A DNA stretch of 64,000 bases from Halalkalibacter nanhaiisediminis (lineage in GTDB: Bacteria; Bacillota; Bacilli; Bacillales; Bacillaceae_D): NCBI RefSeq assembly GCF_007830185.1, contig NZ_VLKZ01000002.1, positions 1 through 64,000 of the forward strand. The letters are read 5' to 3'. The position numbers and the translations under genes were made by a program. Of this stretch, positions 45,335-54,325 are shown in pieces. The stretch's first letter is position 1. The number at the start of each line of letters is the position of its first letter. The notes under the pieces were generated by a model, which saw nothing but the letters and a program-made list of their open reading frames with translations, had not been told where the DNA came from and ran no database searches.

Positions 45335-46993
45335 ATGGCAGATATTATAAATATTACGGTTGGGAAATTGCTTGAAGAAATGGCGAAAAAGCAACCGAGT
45401 ATAGATGCAGTTGTGTATCCTGATAGGGGGCTGCGTTATTCCTATAAAGAATTTGATGATTTGTGCCGTCAAGCCGCTAAAGGGTTTATGAAGCTAGGAA
45501 TTGAACGTGGCGAGCATGTGGCGATTTGGTCGACTAATATGCCAGAATGGTTAATCTCTCAATTTTCAACAGGGAAATGCGGGGCTGTGCTCGTTACAGT
45601 CAATACGAACTATCAAGTAGCAGAACTAGAATATTTGCTGAAACAATCAGACTCCACAACGCTTATTTTAATGGAAGAGTATCGTGGATCTTCGTATGTA
45701 GAAATGCTATATGAAGTCGTTCCAGAATTAAAAAACTGTGAACCAGGTCAGCTGAGATCAGAAAAGCTACCGCATTTACGAAATGTTATTTTTCTCGGAG
45801 AAAAACGTTATCCAGGAATGTATCTGTGGTCAGATCTATTAGAGATGGCAAATGTTGTGAGTGATTCAAAGCTCAATTCACGGATGGCTTCCCTTGACCC
45901 TGATGATGTCATCAATATGCAGTACACGTCTGGAACAACAGGGTTTCCAAAAGGAGTGATGCTCACTCACTATAATCTAACAAATAATGCAGTCAATATA
46001 GCTGAATGTATGAATTTATCCAATCAAGATCGAATGTGTATCCCTGTTCCATTTTTTCATTGTTTTGGCTGTGTACTAGGAACACTTGCTTGCGTAACAG
46101 TAGGAGCAACGATGGTGCCGGTTCAGGAATTTGATCCGCAAAAAGTTTTAGAAGCGGTTGAAATAGAAAAGTGTACGGCCCTGCATGGTGTGCCGACAAT
46201 GTTTATTGCTGAGTTGAGCCACAAAGACTTTGAAAAGTATAATTTAACTTCTTTGCGCACAGGGATCATGGCTGGATCTAATTGTCCGATTGAAGTAATG
46301 AAGGCAGTTATAGAAAGGATGGGGTCGACTGAAATTACAATTGCCTACGGACAAACGGAGTCTTCTCCAGTTATTACGCAAACGAGAGTCCATGATTCAC
46401 TTGATCTTCGTGTTGAAAGTGTAGGCCGTGCTCTTCCAAATGTAGAAGTGAAAATCGTACAACCAGGTACAAGTAAGGAAGTACCTAGAGGGGTACAAGG
46501 GGAGCTATGTACCCGAGGCTATCATGTCATGAAGGGATATTATAAAAATCCAGAAGCGACAAAAGCGGTTATTACGGATGACGGCTGGCTTCACACAGGT
46601 GATTTAGCTATTATGGATGATAACGGATATTGCAGAATTACTGGAAGGCTGAAGGACATGATTATTCGTGGAGGAGAAAATGTGTATCCACGAGAAATTG
46701 AAGAATTTTTATACAAGCATCCAAAAGTTCTCGATGTCCAGATTGTAGGTGTTCCTGATCCGAAATTTGGAGAGGAGGTTTCCGCTTTTATCATTTTAAA
46801 AGAAGGAGAGACAGCTACAGCTGAAGAAATAAAAGACTATTGTAGAGGTAAAATTGCCCGCTATAAAGTTCCTCATTACATCCAATTTATCGAACAATAT
46901 CCGATGACTGCTTCAGGGAAAATCCAAAAATTTAAGCTGAGAGAATTAGCATTAAAGCGTTTGAAACTTTCTGAGACAAAATCAAGAATTTAG
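45335..46993 (+). CDS. yngI: Acyl-CoA synthetase, YngI type
   Basis: 552 residues, AMP-forming ligase. Very similar to B. subtilis YngI over its length: VVYPDRGLRYSYKEFDDLCRQ, MQYTSGTTGFPKGVMLTHYN, CIPVPFFHCFGCVLG, IAYGQTESSPVITQTR and the catalytic-lysine end YPMTASGKIQK. In B. subtilis yngI is in the yngJ-yngE leucine/isovaleryl-type catabolic cluster with an acyl-CoA dehydrogenase, the same pairing as here. ATG 45335 follows AGGGGGAT. Confidence 0.92.
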   Translation: MADIINITVGKLLEEMAKKQPSIDAVVYPDRGLRYSYKEFDDLCRQAAKGFMKLGIERGEHVAIWSTNMPEWLISQFSTGKCGAVLVTVNTNYQVAELEYLLKQSDSTTLILMEEYRGSSYVEMLYEVVPELKNCEPGQLRSEKLPHLRNVIFLGEKRYPGMYLWSDLLEMANVVSDSKLNSRMASLDPDDVINMQYTSGTTGFPKGVMLTHYNLTNNAVNIAECMNLSNQDRMCIPVPFFHCFGCVLGTLACVTVGATMVPVQEFDPQKVLEAVEIEKCTALHGVPTMFIAELSHKDFEKYNLTSLRTGIMAGSNCPIEVMKAVIERMGSTEITIAYGQTESSPVITQTRVHDSLDLRVESVGRALPNVEVKIVQPGTSKEVPRGVQGELCTRGYHVMKGYYKNPEATKAVITDDGWLHTGDLAIMDDNGYCRITGRLKDMIIRGGENVYPREIEEFLYKHPKVLDVQIVGVPDPKFGEEVSAFIILKEGETATAEEIKDYCRGKIARYKVPHYIQFIEQYPMTASGKIQKFKLRELALKRLKLSETKSRI

Positions 46994-47042
46994 CTAAATC
47001 CTTAATAAAAGACACTGTTAAATGGCTATCTGAATGTTATGA

Positions 47043-47074
47043 GCGTTTACTCTTAATGGAGTGGGCGCTTTTTT
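47043..47074 (+). terminator. Terminator after yngI
   Basis: GCGTTTACTC / GAGTGGGCGC (47043-47052, 47059-47068, three G-U pairs) followed by TTTTTT. Confidence 0.85.
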
Positions 47075-47149
47075 CAGCTTCAAGAGGAGGTTTAAGTTTA
47101 TTGGGAAAATAATTTACATTTTAGAAATTTGCCGATTTTGTGCCAATTG

Positions 47150-47186
47150 ATGTATTATCTTGCACAATAACGTGCAATGTATTATC
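47150..47186. promoter_or_regulatory. Palindrome flanked by direct repeats upstream of qcrA
   Basis: TTGCAC-AATAAC-GTGCAA (47160-47177) is bounded by two copies of ATGTATTATC (47150-47159 and 47177-47186). It lies just upstream of the qcr -10 box and could be an operator. The regulator is unknown. Confidence 0.45.
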
Positions 47187-47202
47187 ATGGGTATGTCCTA
47201 GT

Positions 47203-47208
47203 TATAAT
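47203..47208 (+). promoter_or_regulatory. Probable -10 box of the qcrABC promoter
   Basis: TATAAT at 47203-47208, 58 bases before qcrA. No good -35 hexamer is spaced correctly, suggesting an activator. Confidence 0.45.
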
Positions 47209-47266
47209 ATGTGTTTATCTTATGCCCATTTTTGGGTCTACCTTATTGTGTAGGGGGGGAAAACGA

Positions 47267-47767
47267 GTGAACGAAAAGGATCACAAAGTATCACGACGTC
47301 AATTTTTAACGTACACACTGACGGGTGTGGGTGGTTTCATGGCAGCGGGCATGATTATGCCGATGGCGCGCTTTGCCCTTGACCCTGCATTAAAAGCAGG
47401 TGCAGCATCAGATAATGTTTATGTGTGTGACGTAGCGGATCTTACTGAAGAACCGCAACTGTTTGAATTTCAATTTGATCAAGTGGATGCATGGTACGAA
47501 TCAACGATTTCACGTAATGCGTACATTTACATTCAAGGTAATGAAGTAACCGCTTTATCGCCAACATGTACTCATTTAGGCTGTACGGTTGCGTTCGGAA
47601 CAAATGCTGAACATCCAGATCGCTTCTATTGTCCATGCCACTTTGGTATGTTTGATCATCATGGTATTAACATCGCAGGAACGCCTCCACAGCGTCCGTT
47701 GGATGTTTATGAAGTGACAGTGGAAGACGGAAAAGTATACTTAGGTCAAATTACACAGCGAACATAA
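47267..47767 (+). CDS. qcrA: Menaquinol:cytochrome c reductase Rieske iron-sulfur subunit
   Basis: 166 residues. The N-terminus has a twin-arginine type signal anchor (SRRQFLTYTLTG). The 2Fe-2S ligands lie in CTHLGC (101-106) and CPCHFG (122-127). It accepts electrons from menaquinol at the outer face of the membrane. The start GTG 47267 is seven bases after AGGGGGGGA; a longer in-frame ORF would begin within the promoter region. Confidence 0.96.
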   Translation: MNEKDHKVSRRQFLTYTLTGVGGFMAAGMIMPMARFALDPALKAGAASDNVYVCDVADLTEEPQLFEFQFDQVDAWYESTISRNAYIYIQGNEVTALSPTCTHLGCTVAFGTNAEHPDRFYCPCHFGMFDHHGINIAGTPPQRPLDVYEVTVEDGKVYLGQITQRT

Positions 47768-47782
47768 GGAGGGGCGTAATCG

Positions 47783-48454
47783 ATGCTTCAAAAAATTTAC
47801 GACTTTGTTGATGAGCGTCTTGATATTACGCCTATGTGGCGCGATATTGCCGACCACGAAGTACCTGAGCACGTTAACCCTGCTCACCACTTCTCTGCGT
47901 TCGTCTACTGTTTTGGAGGACTAACATTCTTCGTAACAGTTATTCAGATTTTATCAGGTATGTTTTTAACAATGTACTATGTACCAGATATTATCAACGC
48001 TTATCAATCAGTAGCATACTTACAACAAGAAGTCGCTTACGGTGTGATCGTACGTGGGATGCACCACTGGGGCGCAAGTTTAGTTATCGTTATGATGTTT
48101 TTACACACGTTACGTGTCTTCTTTACAGGTTCATATAAGAAGCCTCGTGAATTAAACTGGGTAGTTGGTGTCCTTATTTTCTTCGTTATGCTCGGTTTAG
48201 GTTTTACTGGGTACTTATTACCTTGGGATATGAAAGCATATTTCGCAACAGTCGTAGGGCTGCAAATTGCAGAAAGTGTGCCTTTAATCGGTGGATTTGC
48301 AAAAACATTGCTTGCTGGTGGAGAAGTTATCGGGGCTGCAACGCTTGCTCGTTTCTTCGCGATTCACGTCTTCTTCTTGCCTGGTGCACTACTTGGCTTA
48401 CTAGCGGCTCACTTCTACATGATCCGTAAACAAGGTATTTCTGGACCATTGTAA
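47783..48454 (+). CDS. qcrB: Menaquinol:cytochrome c reductase cytochrome b6 subunit
   Basis: A 224-residue membrane protein with four helices, the short b6-type cytochrome b. Heme-ligand histidines occur in GMHHWGAS, VMMFLHTLRVF and in the fourth-helix FAIHVFFLPGALLGLLAAHFYM segment. The PWDMKAYFATVVG stretch is typical of b6. Start ATG 47783 with AAGGAGGGG upstream. Confidence 0.96.
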   Translation: MLQKIYDFVDERLDITPMWRDIADHEVPEHVNPAHHFSAFVYCFGGLTFFVTVIQILSGMFLTMYYVPDIINAYQSVAYLQQEVAYGVIVRGMHHWGASLVIVMMFLHTLRVFFTGSYKKPRELNWVVGVLIFFVMLGLGFTGYLLPWDMKAYFATVVGLQIAESVPLIGGFAKTLLAGGEVIGAATLARFFAIHVFFLPGALLGLLAAHFYMIRKQGISGPL

Positions 48455-48494
48455 AATCAAAATTAAAGCTAACAAATGAAAAGGAGGGAACGAG

Positions 48495-49274
48495 ATGGAA
48501 CGTGGTAAAGGGATGAAGTTTGTCGGTGACTCTCGTGTCAAGGCAAATAATCGTAAACCAAATATTCCTAAAGACTACTCTGAGTATCCAGGTAAAACGG
48601 AAGCGTTCTGGCCGAACTTCCTCTTAAAAGAGTGGATGGTTGGTGCTGTTTTCTTAATGGGATATCTTCTCTTAACAATTGGTCACCCAGCGCCGCTTGA
48701 GCGTATGGCTGATCCGACTGATTCTGGATATATTCCATTACCTGACTGGTACTTCTTATTCTTGTATCAATTACTTAAATATCAATTTGCTTCTGGTGAC
48801 TACAACGTTATCGGAACAGTTGTTATTCCTGGTCTTGCATTCGGTGCACTTTTGATCGCTCCTTGGTTGGACACTGGAAAAGAACGTCGTCCATCAAAGC
48901 GTCCAATTGCGACAAGTATGATGATGCTTGCTTTAATCGCAACAATTTACTTGACTTGGGAATCTGTTGACCAGCATGACTGGGAAGCGGCTGCGGAGCA
49001 AGGTGCGATTGCTGAAGAAGCTGACATTAATACGGAAGCAGCAGGCTATGAAATTTATACTTCACAAGCTTCATGTATCGGCTGTCATGGAGATACAATG
49101 ACAGGTGGAGCAGGTGGACCTTCACTACTTGAAACAGAGAAAACTCCTGAAGAAGTAGCTGATACGATCGTGAATGGTCAAGGTTCAATGCCAGCTGGTA
49201 TGTTTGAAGGAACAGATGAAGAGCTTCAAATTCTAGCTGAATACATTGCTGCTCACGGTAATCCAGAAGAATAA
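48495..49274 (+). CDS. qcrC: Menaquinol:cytochrome c reductase subunit IV/cytochrome c fusion
   Basis: 259 residues. The N-terminal half is the subunit-IV-like part (PDWYFLFLYQLLKYQF) with three helices. The C-terminal part is a cytochrome c domain with heme motif CIGCH at 194-198 and a methionine in GSMPAGMF as probable sixth ligand. The linker and cytochrome domain are rich in Glu/Asp. The fusion is typical of Bacillus QcrC. Last gene of the operon. Confidence 0.96.
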   Translation: MERGKGMKFVGDSRVKANNRKPNIPKDYSEYPGKTEAFWPNFLLKEWMVGAVFLMGYLLLTIGHPAPLERMADPTDSGYIPLPDWYFLFLYQLLKYQFASGDYNVIGTVVIPGLAFGALLIAPWLDTGKERRPSKRPIATSMMMLALIATIYLTWESVDQHDWEAAAEQGAIAEEADINTEAAGYEIYTSQASCIGCHGDTMTGGAGGPSLLETEKTPEEVADTIVNGQGSMPAGMFEGTDEELQILAEYIAAHGNPEE

Positions 49275-49281
49275 TAGTTAG

Positions 49282-49310
49282 AAAAGCTGACTGTCATAGT
49301 CAGCTTTTTT
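49282..49310 (+). terminator. Terminator after qcrABC
   Basis: AAAAGCTGACT / AGTCAGCTTTT (49282-49292, 49298-49308), loop GTCAT, T-run. Confidence 0.92.
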
Positions 49311-49382
49311 CGTATCAATTTCCTTATTTAAGAGTTTATGCCAAGTAATAGATAATAAATACATAAAAAGGTAGGAAATGTG

Positions 49383-49982
49383 ATGATGAAAACTGTTTTT
49401 ACGTTGTTTGGGAAAAAATCGATGATTGTATTGTTGTTGATTATTAATATCCCAGGAACTATTTATGGATACATATGGTATGAATCGCAATTAGCAAGAA
49501 CACCGACTGTTTTCTTACCATTTGTTCCTGATAGTCCTACTGCTAGTCTCTTTTTTGTTTTTGTCTTAATCGCATTTCTACTTAAGCGAAATTGGCCACT
49601 ACTTGAAGCTCTTGCCGCTGTTACACTGATAAAGTATGGAATTTGGGCAGTAGTTATGAATATTGCAGCAGGATGGACGGGTTCCACTCTCACATGGCAA
49701 AACTACATGCTCATTTTCTCTCATGCAGGAATGGCCCTGCAAGCTGTATTGTATGCTCCATTTTACCGGATTAAAATGTGGCATTTGATTGTTGTGGCTT
49801 TGTGGACAGTTCATAATGACATCATTGATTATGTATACATGATGCATCCTAGTGTTTCTTTGACGTTGGTTCCATATCTTAATCATATTGGCTACTTTAC
49901 CTTTTGGTTAAGTGTCTTTTCGATTGCGACAGTCTATTATCTTTCTGTAAGAAAAGGAACAAATAAGCTCGAACTTCAATAG
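49383..49982 (+). CDS. ypjA: YpjA-like membrane protein (DUF1405)
   Basis: A 199-residue protein with about six membrane helices. Family-typical NIPGTIYGYIWYESQL near the start, HAGMALQAVLYAPFY and HNDIIDYVYMMHP. YpjA of B. subtilis follows qcrC in the same way; function unknown. The first of three close starts (GTG 49380, ATG 49383, ATG 49386) cannot be fixed by the ribosome site. Confidence 0.87.
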   Translation: MMKTVFTLFGKKSMIVLLLIINIPGTIYGYIWYESQLARTPTVFLPFVPDSPTASLFFVFVLIAFLLKRNWPLLEALAAVTLIKYGIWAVVMNIAAGWTGSTLTWQNYMLIFSHAGMALQAVLYAPFYRIKMWHLIVVALWTVHNDIIDYVYMMHPSVSLTLVPYLNHIGYFTFWLSVFSIATVYYLSVRKGTNKLELQ

Positions 49983-50086
49983 GAGGACCATAGCTTGATT
50001 GCGCTAGTAAAAGACGTTTGTGCTTTTCTTGGTCTACTCTTGTCCCTCTTTTCATATGATGAGAATAGAAGAAGGAGGGACGAACT

Positions 50087-50875
50087 ATGCGTCAATTGCT
50101 GAGCGCGATCATAATAGTAGTTTTACTGAGTTTTCCAACAAAAAGTTTTGCAGATGGCCACTCATCGTTACATACATGGAAAGAATTAAATCAAACATCT
50201 GACCAAATCCTCCAACTTGTCAAAAGAGAAAAATATGCTGAAGCAAAGCAGTTGCTAGATTATTTTTCGAAGCACTTTTTAGAAGTGGATTTTCAAGCGG
50301 AAGGAGTGACAATGAGTTCACTTCGGACGACTACGATGGCATATGAAAAAGCGATTGAAGCTGTCACAGCAACTGATTTGCCTCTAGAGGAGCGAATTTA
50401 TCAGGTGACGACCTTTCGCTTAGCTGTCGATGCCCTTTCAAGCGAACATCATCCTCTTTGGCTTCATTCTGAACAAGCTGTCATGCATGCATTAGCTGCG
50501 ATAAAAGCCACTATCTTTAAAGGTGATTCTGTCGCTTATCAACATCGTTTGAATGAATTCCTTCGTCATTACCAAATGATCAAACCTGCCTTATTTATTG
50601 ATATTGAACCCCAACATCTTCAGCGCCTTGAATCACAAGTGATCTTCTTGGAAAAACTACGAGCGAATCAGCTCGATCCAAGTAAACTAACACCTCATCT
50701 CGAATTAATGGAAAAAGAATGGGCAAATCTGTATCATCAAGTCAAGGAAGATAGCGCAGATCCTTCGTTATGGTGGGTGATATTTACAATTGGAGGAATG
50801 ATTATTTTGTCATTATCGTATGTTGGTTGGAGAAAATATCGCGCAGAAAAACAAAAGGTGCGCATGAAAGAATAA
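50087..50875 (+). CDS. ypjB: Sporulation protein YpjB
   Basis: 262 residues. A cleavable-looking signal peptide (LLSAIIIVVLLSFPTKSFA, cleavage after about residue 22), a helical extracytoplasmic domain and one C-terminal membrane helix (WWVIFTIGGMIILSLSYVGW) with a basic cytoplasmic tail. It matches the YpjB family by layout and place; the role in sporulation is from the family name only. Start ATG 50087 with GAAGGAGGG upstream. Confidence 0.82.
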   Translation: MRQLLSAIIIVVLLSFPTKSFADGHSSLHTWKELNQTSDQILQLVKREKYAEAKQLLDYFSKHFLEVDFQAEGVTMSSLRTTTMAYEKAIEAVTATDLPLEERIYQVTTFRLAVDALSSEHHPLWLHSEQAVMHALAAIKATIFKGDSVAYQHRLNEFLRHYQMIKPALFIDIEPQHLQRLESQVIFLEKLRANQLDPSKLTPHLELMEKEWANLYHQVKEDSADPSLWWVIFTIGGMIILSLSYVGWRKYRAEKQKVRMKE

Positions 50876-51003
50876 TGTGACAATTGTGTGAGAAACGTGC
50901 GAATCACAGGGATTACAGCGGTTTTTGTTTGACTTTATTTGATCTTAACTTTAGAATGATAATTAATTAAATACTAGAATGAATACAGAGGTGGTACGTA
51001 AAG

Positions 51004-51681
51004 ATGGGTTTTCTGATTTACTTTATTCTTCTACTCATTATCCCGATCTGGGCACAAATGAGAGTGAAAGGCGCGTACAAAAAGTATTCACAAGTTCATG
51101 CATCTTCTGGAATGACAGGGGCACAAGTTGCTCGTAAAATCCTTGATGAAAATGGCTTGTATGATGTTAGAATTGAAGAAACACAGGGCGTGTTAACAGA
51201 CCACTATGATCCGCGTTCGAAAGTTGTTCGTTTGTCGACTGACAACTATCACGGGACATCAGTTGCTGGTGCTGCGGTTGCTGCACACGAAGTTGGCCAT
51301 GCGATGCAAGACGCTGAAGATTATGCATTTCTTCGCATTCGTCACTCACTTGTACCTGTTGCAAGTTTTGGTTCAAACGCTTCCTTCTTCCTGATTTTAG
51401 CAGGTATTTTGATGGGTGCTTCTGGTTTTATTTTACTAGGGATTATTGCGATGGCTGCAGCTGTCTTGTTCCAACTCGTCACATTGCCAGTTGAGTTTAA
51501 TGCATCTAGTCGCGCGATGGAGCAAATTGTTTCGTCAGGTGTGATTCGTAACGACGAAGAACGTGATACGCGTAAAGTGTTAAATGCAGCAGCATTAACA
51601 TATGTAGCAGGTGCGCTTGTTGCATTACTAGAACTTGTTCGTTTTATTCTCATGTATCTTGGAATGAACAACGAAGAATAA
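51004..51681 (+). CDS. YugP-like membrane zinc metallopeptidase
   Basis: A 225-residue membrane protein. The zinc motif HEVGH is at residues 95-99, within AAVAAHEVGHAMQDAE. One N-terminal helix, two central helices and one C-terminal helix. It matches the neutral zinc metallopeptidase family exemplified by B. subtilis YugP. I do not recall such a gene between ypjB and ypjC in B. subtilis, so this may be a lineage-specific position. Start ATG 51004 with GAGGTGG upstream. Confidence 0.85.
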   Translation: MGFLIYFILLLIIPIWAQMRVKGAYKKYSQVHASSGMTGAQVARKILDENGLYDVRIEETQGVLTDHYDPRSKVVRLSTDNYHGTSVAGAAVAAHEVGHAMQDAEDYAFLRIRHSLVPVASFGSNASFFLILAGILMGASGFILLGIIAMAAAVLFQLVTLPVEFNASSRAMEQIVSSGVIRNDEERDTRKVLNAAALTYVAGALVALLELVRFILMYLGMNNEE

Positions 51682-51690
51682 TTTTTGTTT

Positions 51691-51726
51691 AAAAGCTTGG
51701 GTGACTGCACTCAAGCCTTTTTTTCT
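51691..51726. terminator. Bidirectional terminator between the yugP-like gene and ypjC
   Basis: AAAAGCTTGGGT / ACTCAAGCCTTT (51691-51702, 51709-51720) followed by T-run; it separates convergent genes. Confidence 0.82.
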
Positions 51727-51728
51727 TC

Positions 51729-52601
51729 TTATAACCGAAGTGGCTTTTTGTTTTCATCAAGTGTAAAGCCCTCACCAATCACGTCTTGAACATCATTGAC
51801 TGTCACAAAAGCATGAGGATCAATACGTTCAACCAGCGTCTTTAAACGAATTAATTCATTTCGACCAACTACACAGTATAGAACTTCTTTTTCACTTCCT
51901 GTAAAACTTCCTTTTCCCCTTAAAAAGGTTGCTCCTCTGTCCATTTCACTTAAAATGGCATGTGCAATTTCTGGTACTTTATCTGATATAATAAATGAAG
52001 CTTTTGCTGAATAAGCGCCTTGTTGGATGAAATCAATCACTCTTGTTGCAACAAAAACAGCAAGAAGGGTATACATCGCTTCACGGTAGTTTAAATAGAT
52101 TAAGGATGAAGCGATAACGAGAGCATCGTAGAGAAACATTGTTTTACCCATGCTCCAGCCTAAATATTTAAAGCCGAGTTTGGCGATGATATCCACACCT
52201 CCTGTTGTTCCACCATAGCGAAAAACAATTCCAAGACCAACTCCAATAAAAACGCCAGCAAAAAGAGCAGCCAGAGTCATATCGTCACGAAGAGGGATAT
52301 CTATCACTTCATAACGTTGAAAGAGCTCGAGAAAAACAGAAACACCGATTGTACCGATGATCGTGTAAATAAATGTTGTGCGGCCGAGTATTTTCCAGCC
52401 GATAAAAAATAGCGGAATATTTAATACAAGGTTCGAAATAGCGGGATTGATGGAAAAAATAAAATAGAGGATGAGGGTAATCCCAGTAAAACCACCATCA
52501 GCTAAATTATTTTCCATATTAAAATAGACGAGACCAAATGCTAAAATCGCAGAACCTAATAAGATAAACAGGATGTTTTTTATTTTCACTTGGTGTGCCA
52601 T
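51729..52601 (-). CDS. ypjC: YitT-family membrane protein YpjC
   Basis: 290 residues. Five or six N-terminal membrane helices (ILFILLGSAILAFGLVYFNM; GGFTGITLIL; the YGGTTGGVDI motif) and a C-terminal soluble DUF2179 domain (about 210-285, RGATFLRGKGSFTGSEKEVLYCVV). Function unknown. The start ATG at 52601 is preferred because AAAGGAGGATCTA lies directly upstream on the minus strand; an ORF extension of six codons ignores this site. It is the only large minus-strand gene here. Confidence 0.88.
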   Translation of the reverse strand: MAHQVKIKNILFILLGSAILAFGLVYFNMENNLADGGFTGITLILYFIFSINPAISNLVLNIPLFFIGWKILGRTTFIYTIIGTIGVSVFLELFQRYEVIDIPLRDDMTLAALFAGVFIGVGLGIVFRYGGTTGGVDIIAKLGFKYLGWSMGKTMFLYDALVIASSLIYLNYREAMYTLLAVFVATRVIDFIQQGAYSAKASFIISDKVPEIAHAILSEMDRGATFLRGKGSFTGSEKEVLYCVVGRNELIRLKTLVERIDPHAFVTVNDVQDVIGEGFTLDENKKPLRL

Positions 52602-52751
52602 TAGATCCTCCTTTTTCAATTACATGAAAAAAATAGAATTGAAAGTCATGCTTATTATATAGAAAATGTTTTTTTTCAGCAAACCGACGTTTTGCATTTG
52701 TCAAAATCCGAACTATTCGCTAACATGGATGAGAAGGAATGTGAGGTGGGG

Positions 52752-53102
52752 ATGTTGAATGATAAATCGTTAAAAGAAATGCAAGAACGAGTTGATGCTT
52801 ATATTGGTCAATTTAAAGAGGGGTACTTTAGCCCGCTTGCTCTACTTGCTCGTATGACGGAAGAGGTAGGAGAGTTAGCACGTGAGGTCAACCATTTTTA
52901 TGGTGAGAAACCGAAGAAATCAAGTGAAGAAGAACGGTCGATGGAACAAGAGATGGGCGATGTTTTATTTGTGCTGATCTGCTTTGCGAATTCATTACAT
53001 ATTGATTTAGAAGAGGCGTTTGACCTCGTTATGAACAAATTTGAAACCCGCGATAAAAATCGTTGGACAAGAATAGAAGAAGAAGGTGTCGGAGATGAAT
53101 AA
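52752..53102 (+). CDS. ypjD: MazG-like nucleotide pyrophosphohydrolase YpjD
   Basis: 116 residues. The metal-binding pattern EExxE...ExxD is seen in [12 protein letters not shown] and [11 protein letters not shown]. Such proteins hydrolyse (d)NTPs to monophosphates. Nearly colinear with YpjD of B. subtilis. Start by alignment at ATG 52752; TTG 52755 fits the GAGGTGGGG spacing slightly better. The stop overlaps dapB by eight bases. Confidence 0.9.
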   Translation: MLNDKSLKEMQERVDAYIGQFKEGYFSPLALLARMTEEVGELAREVNHFYGEKPKKSSEEERSMEQEMGDVLFVLICFANSLHIDLEEAFDLVMNKFETRDKNRWTRIEEEGVGDE

Positions 53103-53901
53103 AGTCAAAATTGTTATTGCTGGACCGCGTGGTAATATGGGAAAAGAAGCTGTGAAAATGGTAGCAAAGACAGAGCAGTTTGAGTTAGTTGCTGTTGTAG
53201 ATTCTAAGCACGAAGGTATGAAGCTTGAAGATCTTGAAGGTTTTTCAGGACTAGGACTGGATGTGCCAATTTATACGGATATGACAGCATGTTTTACTGA
53301 ACATAATGCGGATGTTTTAATTGATTTGACGGCTCCAGCATATGGAAGGAAGCATATGGAAATTGCTTTTGAACATGGTGTTCGTCCTGTTGTGGGAACG
53401 ACTGGTTTTTCAGAAGAAGATATCACAAGCTTGCGTACTCTTGCTGAGAAAAAGGGACTTGGTGCAATTATCGCCCCTAACTTTGCGATCGGTGCGATTT
53501 TAATGATGAAATTTGCGCAAATGGCTGCAAATTACTTACCAGATGTTGAAATTATCGAGCGACATCATGATCGGAAGCTTGATGCCCCGTCCGGTACAGC
53601 TGTCAAAACAGCTGAATTGATTGCTCAAGTACGTGAGGCGAAACAGCAAGGGCATCCTGATGAAAGAGAAGATATGGCTGGAGCGCGCGGTGCAGACTTT
53701 GAAGGGATGAAAATCCATAGTGTTCGATTACCTGGACTTGTTGCTCATCAAGAGGTTATTTTTGGTGGTATCGGTCAGACGCTAACAATTCGTCATGATT
53801 CGATTGACCGTACGTCGTTTATGCCTGGAGTGAAATTAGCAGTAGAAACGGTTTTAAAGCTTGATACGCTCGTATATGGATTAGAGCATATTATCGAATA
53901 A
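53095..53901 (+). CDS. dapB: 4-Hydroxy-tetrahydrodipicolinate reductase
   Basis: 268 residues, lysine/diaminopimelate pathway. The nucleotide-binding GPRGNMGKE near residue 9, the catalytic region [15 protein letters not shown] and GTTGF. Note that the common GxxGxMG loop reads GPRGNMG. ATG 53095 overlaps ypjD. Also relevant to dipicolinate in spores. Confidence 0.96.
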   Translation: MNKVKIVIAGPRGNMGKEAVKMVAKTEQFELVAVVDSKHEGMKLEDLEGFSGLGLDVPIYTDMTACFTEHNADVLIDLTAPAYGRKHMEIAFEHGVRPVVGTTGFSEEDITSLRTLAEKKGLGAIIAPNFAIGAILMMKFAQMAANYLPDVEIIERHHDRKLDAPSGTAVKTAELIAQVREAKQQGHPDEREDMAGARGADFEGMKIHSVRLPGLVAHQEVIFGGIGQTLTIRHDSIDRTSFMPGVKLAVETVLKLDTLVYGLEHIIE

Positions 53902-53916
53902 AGGGAGAGAAGCCGG

Positions 53917-54324
53917 ATGAGAATAGCTTTAATTGCGCATGACAAAAAGAAAGAAGATATGGTGCAATTTGCAATGGCTTATGAAGCGATTTTAGCCGAT
54001 CATGAGTTATATGGTACAGGAACAACAGGAACGAAAATCATGGAAGCAACGAATCTTTCTGTGACAAGGTTCAAATCAGGACCTCTTGGTGGCGATCAAC
54101 AAATTGGAGCGCTCGTAGCTGAGAATAAATTTGATTTGATTTTATTTTTCCGTGATCCATTAACAGCTCAGCCCCATGAGCCAGATGTAACGGCACTTGT
54201 ACGGCTTTGTGACCTTCGGCAAGTGCCTCTTGCGACCAACCTTGGAACAGCAGAAATTTTGATTAAGGGTTTGGAACGTGGCGACTTCGCATGGCGTGAA
54301 CCAGACAAAGCTGAGGGCGAATAA
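53917..54324 (+). CDS. mgsA: Methylglyoxal synthase
   Basis: A 135-residue enzyme converting dihydroxyacetone phosphate to methylglyoxal. Motifs: [22 protein letters not shown] (phosphate binding), [11 protein letters not shown] and [14 protein letters not shown] with the catalytic aspartate. Between dapB and bshB1 as in B. subtilis. Bacillithiol, made by the next two genes, helps to detoxify its product. Confidence 0.96.
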   Translation: MRIALIAHDKKKEDMVQFAMAYEAILADHELYGTGTTGTKIMEATNLSVTRFKSGPLGGDQQIGALVAENKFDLILFFRDPLTAQPHEPDVTALVRLCDLRQVPLATNLGTAEILIKGLERGDFAWREPDKAEGE

Positions 54325-54325
54325 G

